A stretch of DNA of 64,000 nt, taken from the NCBI RefSeq assembly GCF_000686045.1, contig NZ_JMLV01000005.1, forward strand, positions 1 to 64,000, given 5' to 3'. Under the pieces are notes generated by a model, which had not been told where the DNA came from, searched no databases, and saw only the letters and a list, made by a program, of their open reading frames with translations. Shown piece after piece: positions 18,883-27,617 of this stretch (positions are counted from its first letter, which is position 1; every line of letters starts with the position of its first letter). Source of the stretch: Fodinicurvata fenggangensis DSM 21160 (GTDB taxonomy: Bacteria; Pseudomonadota; Alphaproteobacteria; Kiloniellales; DSM-21159). The translations under genes and the position numbers were made by a program.

Positions 18883-19698
18883 ATGCCCCCGAACACGCCG
18901 CAGGCTGAATTGGAGTGTCTGGCCGGGACGACGGATTTCGCTGCAGAGCTTGCGCGACGGGCCGGACAGCTGGCCTTGCAGTACTTTCGCCAGCGGCTGG
19001 ACATCGAACTCAAGGGGGATGAAAGCCCCGTCACGATTGCCGACAGAGCTGTCGAACGCCTGTTGCGGACAGACATCCGTGAACGCTTTCCCGGGCATGC
19101 CATTCTTGGCGAGGAATACGGGCACACGGGCACGAACGAGGCTTTCACCTGGGTCCTGGATCCCATAGACGGCACGCGCAGCTTCATCACGGGCTGGCCG
19201 ATCTGGGGAACCCTGGTGGCCTTGCTGCACAACGGCCGGCCGGAGGTGGGAATCATCGAAATGCCGGCGCTCTCCGAGCGCTGGATTGCAGCCCGCACGA
19301 GGGGGACACGCTTCGAGGATGTTTCGGGCGACACCTCTCGTGCCGTCACCAGCGGGGCCAGGACCATGGCCGAAGCCCGCTTCTATACCACCTCGCTCCT
19401 GTTCTTCGAAGGCGAGAGCCGCCAGCGCGTGGAGAAGATCGCCCAGGCCGCACACACGGCCCGCTTCGGAGGGGATTGCTATATCTACGGACTCTTGGCC
19501 AGCGGGCATGTTGACCTGGTCATCGAGAACAGGTTGATGCCATATGACTTCCTGGCCACGGTTCCCGTGGTGGAAGAGGCCGGCGGTATCATCACGGATT
19601 GGTCGGGCCGGGCCCTCGACGTGGAGTCTGATGGACGGGTCGTTGCGGCCGCGACGCCCGAACTGCATGAAACCGCGCTGAAGATGCTGTCGGCCTGA
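18883..19698 (+). CDS. Inositol-monophosphatase-family phosphatase (histidinol-phosphatase-like)
   Basis: A 271-residue Mg2+-dependent phosphatase of the IMPase/HisN family. Metal-site motifs are GEEYG (first acidic ligand), DPIDGTRSFITGWP and, near the C-terminus, PYDFLATVPVVEEAGG. The start at 18883 has a GGAGG eight bases upstream; the ATG at 18850 has no such site. The gene is divergent from the importer and followed 52 bases later by a DeoR regulator. The function is therefore more likely removal of phosphate from an imported compound than histidine biosynthesis, but HisN activity cannot be excluded. Confidence 0.85.
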   Translation: MPPNTPQAELECLAGTTDFAAELARRAGQLALQYFRQRLDIELKGDESPVTIADRAVERLLRTDIRERFPGHAILGEEYGHTGTNEAFTWVLDPIDGTRSFITGWPIWGTLVALLHNGRPEVGIIEMPALSERWIAARTRGTRFEDVSGDTSRAVTSGARTMAEARFYTTSLLFFEGESRQRVEKIAQAAHTARFGGDCYIYGLLASGHVDLVIENRLMPYDFLATVPVVEEAGGIITDWSGRALDVESDGRVVAAATPELHETALKMLSA

Positions 19699-19750
19699 CG
19701 CCTGGCAAGCGCTTCAGGCGACCGAAAGGGAAGCAGAAGGGAGGTGATCC

Positions 19751-20533
19751 GTGTGGCAGGAAGAACGGCGCCAGAGGATAAGATCGCGTCTTGCGACCTT
19801 CGGGCATGTTTCCGTGGACCAGGTCACGAGCGAGTTCGGCGTGTCCCGCGAGACCATCAGGCGCGACCTTCTGGAAATGGAGGCGCATGGAGAGCTGCGG
19901 CGCATGCGGGGCGGTGCGATCCCGGTGGCGGAGGAAAGGGAAGCGCCCTACACCATACGCAGTTCCGTAAGGGTGAAGGAGAAGCGTTCGATCGCGGCCT
20001 GTGCCGCGCGCCTGGTCGAGAGCGGACAAACCCTTTTCCTGGATGCCGGAAGCACCACGGAGATCCTGTCGGAACGCCTTTCCGGCCTGAGCGGGCTGAC
20101 CATCATCACCAATTCCCTGAAGGTGGCCAGCAACATGACGGAACACGAGAGCGCTGCGGCAGAGTCCAACCGTATCGTGCTCGTCGGGGGGGAGTTCAAT
20201 TCCGATCCTCCCTGTACGTTCGGAGATGTCACCATCAACGAAATCGGGCGCTATCACGCGGACCTGGCCCTGCTTTCCCCATTCGGTCTGGATGCCGGCA
20301 AGGGGGCGACGAGTTACGATCCGCATGAAGCCGAAGTGGCCCGAAGCATGAGTGCCAATGCAACGCGCACCGCCATTCTGGCCGACCATTCCAAGATCGG
20401 CATCGTCAGCCGGATTTCCTTTTGCCCGATCCCGGAGATCGCGCATCTGGTTGTCGACGCAAAAGCGCCGCAGAAAACAGGCTTCGATGCGATAGAGGCC
20501 TTGGCGCAGGACGTGATGGTCGGAACACAGTAG
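19751..20533 (+). CDS. DeoR/GlpR-family transcriptional regulator
   Basis: A 260-residue regulator with an N-terminal DeoR helix-turn-helix (about 1-60; RQRIRSRLATFGHVSVDQV and SRETIRRDLLEME) and a C-terminal sugar-phosphate-isomerase-like sensor domain (FLDAGSTTEIL; ILADHSKIG). The start is a GTG at 19751, preceded by GGGAGGTGATCC, an almost complete complement of the 16S rRNA 3' end. DeoR proteins usually sense phosphorylated sugars, in keeping with the adjacent phosphatase and importer, which it probably controls. Confidence 0.9.
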   Translation: MWQEERRQRIRSRLATFGHVSVDQVTSEFGVSRETIRRDLLEMEAHGELRRMRGGAIPVAEEREAPYTIRSSVRVKEKRSIAACAARLVESGQTLFLDAGSTTEILSERLSGLSGLTIITNSLKVASNMTEHESAAAESNRIVLVGGEFNSDPPCTFGDVTINEIGRYHADLALLSPFGLDAGKGATSYDPHEAEVARSMSANATRTAILADHSKIGIVSRISFCPIPEIAHLVVDAKAPQKTGFDAIEALAQDVMVGTQ

Positions 20534-20749
20534 GCATGCGTCCACATTGGCGTCCGCCTTGGCGTCGGCCCGTTCTCGAGGGCCCGGGAAGCGGAGGGGC
20601 GCGCCTGCCGGCACAAGGAGTCATGCAACAGGCATTTCCGCTTGCCTGTCCAAACGAACGGGGCGAGGCCGGCCGGGGGGAATTATCCTGTTGATCCATG
20701 GAACGAGCGGCCGGGGGCTTGGCCAGTCTGACGTGCACAGGGGGAACAG

Positions 20750-21814
20750 ATGAGCATTGTCTTCAACGAACGGAGTCCGATCGAAAGCGGGTTTTCCGAC
20801 GTCTTTCAGGAACAGCTTGCACCCAAGCTGGAACAGCTGGAACAACAACGCCTTGCGCACCTGGCGCAGGCGCGGCGGCATGCACTCCTTGCACTGGCCG
20901 CAGGTGGTGCGCTTGGTCTGCTGTTCCTGTTTTTCGGCACTTCATCGTCGGGTGTGGGCGGGACTCTGGCCAGCTTCGGCATTCCTCTTCTGTTCGGTGC
21001 GGTGGGCGCGTTCCTGCTTTGGAAACGGCAGGCCGGGAAATGGAGCGGTTCTGCGGCGGAAAGCGTGATGCCGGCGGTCTGCGACTTCCTGGGCGACATG
21101 AGCTATGACCGCGAAGCGCACAAGGGGTTTCCCCTGGAGCGCACGCGCAAACTGGGGGTCATCCCCGCCCATACGCGTTCCAAGATCAGTGATCGCCTGG
21201 ATGGGACCTATCGCAACACCGGGTTCGAGATTGTCGAGGCCCGCCTGATCAGCGAAAAGAACAAGAGCAGTTCCAACAGCGACAATGACAGCAGCGACCG
21301 CTCAAGCCGGACCCTGTTCAAGGGGCTCCTAATGCGCGTGTCCGTCCCCGAACCCATTCCCACACGCATCCTGATTGCCCGGGATTACGGTTTCGGAAAC
21401 AAGCTGGGGGAACTGCTGGGCGGCAGTTCTGGACGCGGCATGCCCAAGGTCGATACGGGACACCCTGCATTCGAAGAGCACTTCGAGGTCTATTCGGCAG
21501 ACCCGGAGGTGGCGCGTCAGGTCCTGTCGCCGGCCTTCCTGGAGAACCTGATGAAGATCGCAGAGGCCGAAGGCGGACGCCACGGGGCAAAAGGGCTGGA
21601 AGCCGGATTCCACGACGAATACTTCTTCATGGCCCTGCGCCGCGACGACGATTTCCTGAAGATGGGCGCGCTCACCACACCCATCGACCAGATCGAGGAC
21701 GACCTGCACCGCGTGTTCGACGACATCGCCCTGGTCCGCCGCATCATCGACAGACTGCACGGGGACCATCCTGATCAGGACGCGCCTGTGGAAGCGGAGA
21801 AGGAGATGGCGTGA
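20750..21814 (+). CDS. DUF3137-domain membrane protein
   Basis: A 354-residue protein with a short cytoplasmic start, two adjacent hydrophobic helices at about 46-92 (ALLALAAGGALGLLFLFFG and LASFGIPLLFGAVGAFLLW) and a large soluble C-terminal domain typical of DUF3137. A low-complexity Ser/Asn/Asp stretch (SSSNSDNDSSDRSSR) sits mid-protein. Function is unknown in the family. It stands alone, with 216 bases before it and an AT-richer region after it. The start at 20750 follows a weak purine-rich site (GGGGGAACAG). Confidence 0.8.
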   Translation: MSIVFNERSPIESGFSDVFQEQLAPKLEQLEQQRLAHLAQARRHALLALAAGGALGLLFLFFGTSSSGVGGTLASFGIPLLFGAVGAFLLWKRQAGKWSGSAAESVMPAVCDFLGDMSYDREAHKGFPLERTRKLGVIPAHTRSKISDRLDGTYRNTGFEIVEARLISEKNKSSSNSDNDSSDRSSRTLFKGLLMRVSVPEPIPTRILIARDYGFGNKLGELLGGSSGRGMPKVDTGHPAFEEHFEVYSADPEVARQVLSPAFLENLMKIAEAEGGRHGAKGLEAGFHDEYFFMALRRDDDFLKMGALTTPIDQIEDDLHRVFDDIALVRRIIDRLHGDHPDQDAPVEAEKEMA

Positions 21815-22142
21815 GGGTGAAGGCCAATGTGGTGTAGGTGCAATATTTGGTTGAATTACAAGAATACAGTCGGCCCTTAATAAATGGTGGCATAAGCAAT
21901 TAGAGATCTGACTGCGGCTAACATCGGAAATACCCGTCTATATGGCGGGATTCGAATTGCATCAGCCAAGCTGAGAGGATTTGAGCTGTAGATCAGGCGG
22001 GATTGGGTTGTGCAGATCAACGTTGAATTCAGCATAGGCCAGATTTTCCATTGCCATTGAACTATGGCGGAAACAAACTGAATCAGCTTGATTCAGGGCT
22101 AGGCTATCTGTGTGCCCAGGTTAAACTCAATGAAGTGAAAGT
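21815..22142. other. AT-richer intergenic region before the HNH gene
   Basis: These 328 bases mark a drop in GC content from the DUF3137 gene to the HNH gene. I see no tRNA, insertion-sequence end or strong hairpin. A short open frame from 22051 overlaps the HNH start in another frame and has no support. The promoter of the HNH gene must lie here, but no clear -35/-10 pair stands out. Confidence 0.5.
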
Positions 22143-23039
22143 ATGGGCTATAGCGTTTTCATCCATCGCGCAGATTCGATTTATGATGACAGGCCAGATG
22201 AGCGATACCAGTTTCCAAGGCAGTATCTTGGGAGGGCAAAAGAGAGTATTAATGACTGGATTGTTTATCTAGAGCCATCGAAAGTCCCAGGAACCCGTGG
22301 TTACTTTGCCATAGCCCGGGTTCAAGAGATCATAGAGGACCCCAAGGCGCCAAATATGTATCTGGCGCTGATTGAGCCAGGTTCCTATTTGGAATTTGCA
22401 AATGGAGTTGAATTCAGTGATCAGGACGGTCCCGTAGAACGAGGGCTTCTGAACGAACACGGACGGCTGTCGGGTCGCGCGCAATCCGCCGTTCGGCCAA
22501 TTTCTCCCGAGGATTTTCTTCGTATCCTGGAACATGGGCTCAAGGACGCAGTGCCAACGTTACCGCGCATCGATGCGCATTCCATCCCATTTTGGTTGGG
22601 AGAAGGGCAGGCGCCTTCTGAATTCGCAGCACGTGAGCGTGTGCAGCAGTTTACAAATCGAGCTGTCCGGGACCGTGTCTTCCGCAAGATCGTAATTCGG
22701 GCATACGACGAAAGGTGCGCAATTACCGACCTGAAGTTCATAAACGGCGGTGGAAGGGCCGAGGTCGATGCCGCGCACATTCAACCCGTCCAGCACAACG
22801 GCCCAGACATTGTGAATAACGGCATTGCGCTTTCGGGAACCGCGCACTGGATGTTTGACCGAGGGCTGATCAGCTTATCAGACGATTTTGACATACTCAT
22901 TTCTCGCCAAGTCAATGATATCGACAGTGTGCGCTCTTTCATCAGAAAGAGTGGCCGCGCCGCTCTGCCACTTCGTTCCTCAGACCGCCCACACGCCCGT
23001 TTCTTGAAGTGGCATCGTGAAAACTGCTTCAAGCACTAA
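22143..23039 (+). CDS. HNH endonuclease (HNH_2 type) with an N-terminal modified-base-reader-like region
   Basis: A 298-residue protein. The C-terminal HNH_2-type nuclease domain (about 180-270) has ERCAITDLKF, then EVDAAHIQPV, NNGIALSGTAHWMFDRGL; the His and Asn residues of the fold are present. The N-terminal half (GYFAIARVQEIIEDP) resembles PUA/EVE-like domains that bind modified bases, but only at the level of pattern. Base composition is more AT-rich than the neighbours, suggesting transfer. It stands alone with no methyltransferase, so a solitary modification-dependent restriction enzyme is a reasonable hypothesis. Confidence 0.8.
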   Translation: MGYSVFIHRADSIYDDRPDERYQFPRQYLGRAKESINDWIVYLEPSKVPGTRGYFAIARVQEIIEDPKAPNMYLALIEPGSYLEFANGVEFSDQDGPVERGLLNEHGRLSGRAQSAVRPISPEDFLRILEHGLKDAVPTLPRIDAHSIPFWLGEGQAPSEFAARERVQQFTNRAVRDRVFRKIVIRAYDERCAITDLKFINGGGRAEVDAAHIQPVQHNGPDIVNNGIALSGTAHWMFDRGLISLSDDFDILISRQVNDIDSVRSFIRKSGRAALPLRSSDRPHARFLKWHRENCFKH

Positions 23040-23134
23040 GAGGCATATCGAGTCTCGTATATATTCAGTCCCCGGCTCTTCAGGCGATAACCAAGGGCAG
23101 CAATATTTGGGGAACCACGTCAAGGGAGACGGCG

Positions 23135-23722
23135 ATGGCTGAAGTGAATTCCAGGGTCGGGGCATTTTTCACCAAGGCAGGCAAATGGCGGGAAGAACTG
23201 AAGGCGCTAAGAACGATCCTTCTCGACTGTCCAGTGAGCGAAGAGTTCAAGTGGCGTTCTCCCTGCTACACTTTTCAGGATGGCAACGTGGCCACCGTAT
23301 GGGGCTTGAAGGAAAATTGTGCGCTCTCCTTCTTTAAGGGTGTCCTGCTGAAAGATGAGGAGGGGATCCTTGTTGCGCCCGGAGAGAATTCGCGGTCAGT
23401 GCGCATGGTGAAGTTCACGAGCGTCTCGGAAATAGTCGAGATGGAAGCCATTCTGAAAGACTACATCCATGAAGCCATTGAGGTGGAGAAGGCCGGCCTG
23501 AAAGTGGACTTCCCCAAAGACGATCTCGTATTTCCCAAGGAACTCACAGGAAAGCTTGAGCAAAATCCAGACTTGAAGACGGCTTTCGAAGCACTGACGC
23601 CGGGACGGCAAAGGGGATACGTTCTGCATTTTTCTCAACCCAAGCAATCCAAGACACGAATCTCGAGGATTGAAAAGTGCGTGCCGAGAATTCTCGAGGG
23701 AAAGGGATTGCATGATCGGTGA
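23135..23722 (+). CDS. YdeI/OmpD-associated (DUF1801-type) protein
   Basis: A 195-residue soluble protein with an N-terminal DUF1801 fold (WREELKALRTILLDCPVSEEFKW, then YTFQDGNVATVWGLKENCALSFFKG) and a C-terminal OmdA-type segment (LTPGRQRGYVLHFSQPKQSKTRISRIEKC). This matches the YdeI family, linked in some bacteria to peptide or bacteriocin resistance. The role here is unknown. It is a single gene between the HNH gene and pepN, and its AT-richer start may belong to the same inserted segment. Confidence 0.83.
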   Translation: MAEVNSRVGAFFTKAGKWREELKALRTILLDCPVSEEFKWRSPCYTFQDGNVATVWGLKENCALSFFKGVLLKDEEGILVAPGENSRSVRMVKFTSVSEIVEMEAILKDYIHEAIEVEKAGLKVDFPKDDLVFPKELTGKLEQNPDLKTAFEALTPGRQRGYVLHFSQPKQSKTRISRIEKCVPRILEGKGLHDR

Positions 23723-23926
23723 ATTCGATAAGCAGATCGGACAACACTCTCCACATAAAATGGCGGCTTTTATCCTTGCTCGATGAAACAATCTGTCCAG
23801 CTTGACGGCTGCGGCCGCAATTGCCACTTACAAACCTGACAGCTTTCATTCCGATCCTATCCAAACGTAGCGGCTTCCCAGGACCGGCTTTCGCCGTGTC
23901 GGGGCCGTCATTTCCGAGAGAGTCCC

Positions 23927-26614
23927 ATGCCCGATACAGCCACAGCCGCGCCCGCCGAGACACCTACCGTCATTCGCCGTGAGGAGTACAGCGCGCCGGC
24001 TTATGCCATCGAGAGCCTGGCGCTGGCGTTCGACCTGGAGCCGGAAGCCACTCGCGTGAAATCCCGGTTGGCCGTGGCGCCTGTACAGGCACTGGGCTCG
24101 GCTGCGGATGTGCCGCCCCTGAGGCTGGATGGCGAGGCAATGAAGCTGCTGTCCATCGAACTCGACGGGGAACCGCTCGCCGAGGGCCGGGACTACCAGG
24201 TGGACGGCAGCGGCCTGACGGTGACGGCGCCGCCGCAGAGGCCCTTCACGTTGGAGGTCGAGACCGAGATCGATCCCAAGGGCAACAGCGAGCTGTCGGG
24301 GCTTTATCTGTCCAACGGTGTTTTCTGCACCCAGTGCGAGGCCGAGGGCTTTCGCCGCATCACCTATTTTCCTGACCGGCCGGACGTGCTGACGCGCTAT
24401 CATGTGACGATCCGGGGACCCAAGGAGAGCTGTCCCGTACTGCTGTCCAACGGCAACCTGGCGGACAGTGGCGACCTGCCGGACGGGCGCCACTATGCCG
24501 TCTGGGACGATCCCTTCCCCAAGCCCAGCTATCTCTTCGCGCTGGTGGCCGGGGACCTGGCCTGTCACGAGGACAGTTTCACCACGCGTTCGGGGCGCGA
24601 GGTCGCACTGCGCATCCATGTGGAGCACGGCAAGGAAAGCCGTACCGGCTGGGCCATGGACTCCCTGAAGCGCTCCATGCGCTGGGACGAGACGCGCTTT
24701 GGCCTGGAATACGATCTGGACCTGTTCAACATCGTGGCGGTCAGCGACTTCAACATGGGGGCCATGGAGAACAAGTCGCTGAACGTCTTCAACGACAAGT
24801 ACATCCTGGCCGATCCGGACACGGCCACCGACACGGACTATGCCGGCATCGAGTCCGTGGTGGCGCACGAATACTTTCATAACTGGACCGGCAATCGCGT
24901 GACCTGCCGCGACTGGTTCCAGCTGAGCCTGAAGGAAGGCCTGACGGTCTTCCGCGACCAGGAGTTCTCCTCGGACGTGCGCTCGCGTCCGGTGGAGCGC
25001 ATCCAGACGGTGCGCGCCCTGCGCGCGCGGCAGTTCCCTGAGGATGCCGGCCCGCTGGCGCATCCGGTGCGCCCGGATTCCTATATCGAGATCAACAACT
25101 TCTACACCCCCACGGTCTACGAGAAGGGCGCCGAGGTCATCCGCATGCAGCACAGCCTGCTGGGCGAAGAGGGCTTCCAGAAGGGCATGCGCCTCTACAT
25201 CGAGCGCCATGACGGGCAGGCGGCCACCTGCGATGACTTCGTGGCCGCCATGGCCGATGCCAATGACGTGGACCTGGAGCAGTTCAAGCTGTGGTATGCC
25301 CAGGCAGGGACGCCGGAACTGCAGGTCGAGGGGCACTATGACAGCGCAGCCGGCGCCTATGAGATGACGGTGCGCCAGCACTGCCCGCCGACGCCCGGCC
25401 AGCCCGAGAAGAAGCCGATGCAGATTCCCTTCGCCGTGGGCCTGCTGGATGCACAGGGACAGGATATCCCCCTGAAGCTGGAAGATGAGGAGGACGCCGC
25501 GGCGCCGACACGCGTTCTGGACCTGCGGCAGGCCGAGCAACGATTCCGTTTCCCGGGTGTGCCGGAACCGCGGGCCGTCTCGCTGAACCGCGGCTTCTCG
25601 GCGCCGGTGAACCTGAAAAGCGAGCAGTCGCCCGAGGAACTGGCCTTCCTGATGGCGCAGGATTCCGATCCCTTCGCGCGCTGGGAAGCCGGGCAACGCT
25701 ATGCCCTGAACCTGCTTCTGCAGGCCGTGGAGCAGATTCAGAATGGCGGTACGCCCAGCTTCGATGCGGGCTTTGTCGAGGCTTTCCGGGAAATCCTGCG
25801 GGACCCGCAGCTGGACAAGGCCTTCGCGGCGGAAGCCCTGGCCCTGCCCGGCGAAAGCTATATCGGTGAACAGCTGCGCCCGCTGGATGTGGAGGCCATC
25901 CACCAGGCGCGCGAAGCCCTGCGCCGCCACCTGGCGGAGGCGCTGGCCGAGGACCTGCAGCAGGTCTATGCCGCCAATCAGGTGAGCGAGGCCTATAGTC
26001 CCGAAGCTGAACAGGCCGGACAGCGCGCCCTGCGCAATACGGCCCTGTCCTACCTGTCGTCCCTGGCACAGGAGGACGAGGCGGCCCTGTCGCGCCTGGC
26101 CGCGCATTATCACGATGCCGACAACATGACTGACCGCATGGCGGCCCTGCGGCTGCTGGTGGATATCGGCGGCGAGGTCTGTGACACGGCCCTGCAGGAC
26201 TTCCACGACCGTTACCGCGAAGACGCCCTGGTGATGGACAAGTGGCTGGCCCTTCAGGCCGTTTCAGCCCGACCCGACACCCTGGAAAGGGTCCGGGCAC
26301 TGGAGGAGCATCCTGTCTTCTCGCTGAACCGGCCCAACAAGGTGCGGGCCCTGATCGGTACCTTCGTCTCGGGCAATCCGCTGCGCTATCACGCCGCCGA
26401 TGGCTCGGGCTATCGCTTCCATGCGGATCGCGTGCTGACCCTGGACGGAATCAATGCCCAGATCGCCGCGCGCCTGCTGACGCCCCTGGGGCGCTGGGCC
26501 AGCATGGGAGAGGAGCGCCAGCGTCTGATGAAGGCCGAGCTGGAGCGTATTCTGGCCGCCCCCGACCTGTCCCGTGACGTCTACGAGATCGCCTCCAAGT
26601 CGTTGGACGGATAA
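23927..26614 (+). CDS. pepN: Aminopeptidase N (M1 family)
   Basis: An 895-residue zinc metallopeptidase that removes N-terminal residues from peptides in the cytoplasm. The exopeptidase motif GAMEN (NMGAMENKSLNVF) and zinc motif HEYFHNWTGNR, with the second Glu in LKEGLTVFRDQEF, are intact. The C-terminal DUF3458 and ARM-like helical part (about 450-895) is full length. Start at 23927 (MPDTATAAPAETP). It has its own upstream region of 204 bases and is probably monocistronic. Confidence 0.97.
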   Translation: MPDTATAAPAETPTVIRREEYSAPAYAIESLALAFDLEPEATRVKSRLAVAPVQALGSAADVPPLRLDGEAMKLLSIELDGEPLAEGRDYQVDGSGLTVTAPPQRPFTLEVETEIDPKGNSELSGLYLSNGVFCTQCEAEGFRRITYFPDRPDVLTRYHVTIRGPKESCPVLLSNGNLADSGDLPDGRHYAVWDDPFPKPSYLFALVAGDLACHEDSFTTRSGREVALRIHVEHGKESRTGWAMDSLKRSMRWDETRFGLEYDLDLFNIVAVSDFNMGAMENKSLNVFNDKYILADPDTATDTDYAGIESVVAHEYFHNWTGNRVTCRDWFQLSLKEGLTVFRDQEFSSDVRSRPVERIQTVRALRARQFPEDAGPLAHPVRPDSYIEINNFYTPTVYEKGAEVIRMQHSLLGEEGFQKGMRLYIERHDGQAATCDDFVAAMADANDVDLEQFKLWYAQAGTPELQVEGHYDSAAGAYEMTVRQHCPPTPGQPEKKPMQIPFAVGLLDAQGQDIPLKLEDEEDAAAPTRVLDLRQAEQRFRFPGVPEPRAVSLNRGFSAPVNLKSEQSPEELAFLMAQDSDPFARWEAGQRYALNLLLQAVEQIQNGGTPSFDAGFVEAFREILRDPQLDKAFAAEALALPGESYIGEQLRPLDVEAIHQAREALRRHLAEALAEDLQQVYAANQVSEAYSPEAEQAGQRALRNTALSYLSSLAQEDEAALSRLAAHYHDADNMTDRMAALRLLVDIGGEVCDTALQDFHDRYREDALVMDKWLALQAVSARPDTLERVRALEEHPVFSLNRPNKVRALIGTFVSGNPLRYHAADGSGYRFHADRVLTLDGINAQIAARLLTPLGRWASMGEERQRLMKAELERILAAPDLSRDVYEIASKSLDG

Positions 26615-26733
26615 GCGCGCAGACTGTCGATACCGAGGCATGGGGATGCGACAAGAAGGATCTGGCATCCATTAAATGATTGCTACTGCACGCACATCAT
26701 GATCATCTAACCGGAATACACGGCATCCCTTCG

Positions 26734-26758
26734 GCGTCGGCGGCACACCCGCCGACGC
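26734..26758. terminator. GC-rich hairpin downstream of pepN
   Basis: A 10-bp perfect stem (GCGTCGGCGG with CCGCCGACGC) around a five-base loop lies 120 bases after the pepN stop and 83 bases before the next start. No T tract follows, so it may be a factor-assisted terminator or a leader element of the next gene. Confidence 0.4.
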
Positions 26759-26840
26759 GCTGATTGGGGGGCTGAGAAGGGGAGCCGGTCGGGGCAGCGC
26801 GCAACCCGGTATCCACCCAACCTGGAACGGTGAGGCAGTT

Positions 26841-27545
26841 ATGGATGATACGGTGATCCCCGATGAGGTTCGCAAGAGCGTGGAATACCGGCGCGGCTCC
26901 CTGGCGACGATGGAGCGGCTGGACCTGGCACGCACGGCGCTGCTGGTCATGGATGTCCAGAACTTCTACTGGAACAAGGATCTGCCGGTTGCCTATGCCC
27001 CGGACATGGCGAACATCGTCGACAAGGTGAACGCGATCGCCGCTCTCTGCCGGCAGTTGTCCGTGCCCGTTTTCTGGATCCAGCACATGTTCACCGAGGG
27101 CTGGACGAGCTGGTACGAGAAAACGACGAAGGGCGAGGTGGCCCGGGCGCTGATCGAGAACACGACCCCCGGCTCCCGCGGTTTCGAGATTCACGATAGC
27201 ATGGATGTGCAGCCCGGCGACCAGCGCGTTCTCAAGACGCGCTACAGTGCCATGCTGCACAATTCCTCGGACCTGGATCTGCAGCTGCTGGCGCGGCGGG
27301 TCGACACGCTGATCATCACCGGCGGGCTGACCAACTGTTGCTGCGAGTCCACGGCCCGGGATGCGATGATGATGGACTACGATGTGGTCTTCGTAAGCGA
27401 CGCCAACGCCTCGCGCAGCGAGGCGCAGCATCAGGCTTCGCTGGTCAGCCTGGCCCAGCTTTTCGCCGATGTGCGCGACACTGCCTCGCTGATGGAAATG
27501 ATGAAGCTCAGCGCCGAGAGCTACGCCCCAGAATTGGAAGGGTAG
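26841..27545 (+). CDS. Isochorismatase-family cysteine hydrolase (RutB-like)
   Basis: A 234-residue hydrolase with the isochorismatase-like triad: Asp38 in LVMDVQNFYW, Lys132 in VLKTRYSAM and Cys167 in GGLTNCCCESTARDA. That last motif aligns with the TN-x-C-x-EST motif of RutB (ureidoacrylate amidohydrolase), and the overall length fits. No other rut genes are present, so the substrate is open: an amide or ureide of small size. It is a distant paralogue of the enzyme at 5072-5794 and is not in an operon with its convergent neighbour. Confidence 0.82.
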   Translation: MDDTVIPDEVRKSVEYRRGSLATMERLDLARTALLVMDVQNFYWNKDLPVAYAPDMANIVDKVNAIAALCRQLSVPVFWIQHMFTEGWTSWYEKTTKGEVARALIENTTPGSRGFEIHDSMDVQPGDQRVLKTRYSAMLHNSSDLDLQLLARRVDTLIITGGLTNCCCESTARDAMMMDYDVVFVSDANASRSEAQHQASLVSLAQLFADVRDTASLMEMMKLSAESYAPELEG

Positions 27546-27617
27546 GCGGCCGTTTCCGCCCGCCAGTCCGCCAGATTCATCCTTGCATCTTCAGCGCCGG
27601 GCATCCGAGCGCAGAAC

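Noticed and set aside
18883-19698. Annotation as histidine-biosynthesis gene hisN
   Set aside because: No his genes nearby and the operon context is transport plus DeoR; family-level naming is safer.
16669-20533. Classification of the ABC importer as a confirmed 2-aminoethylphosphonate system
   Set aside because: Family resemblance alone; no AEP transaminase or phosphonatase gene is present, so only a type label was given.
22051-22272. 73-codon frame overlapping the HNH start
   Set aside because: Different frame from the HNH gene, no ribosome site, no recognisable protein.
23846-26206. 786-codon minus-strand frame opposite pepN
   Set aside because: Shadow of pepN, which has complete M1 peptidase motifs.
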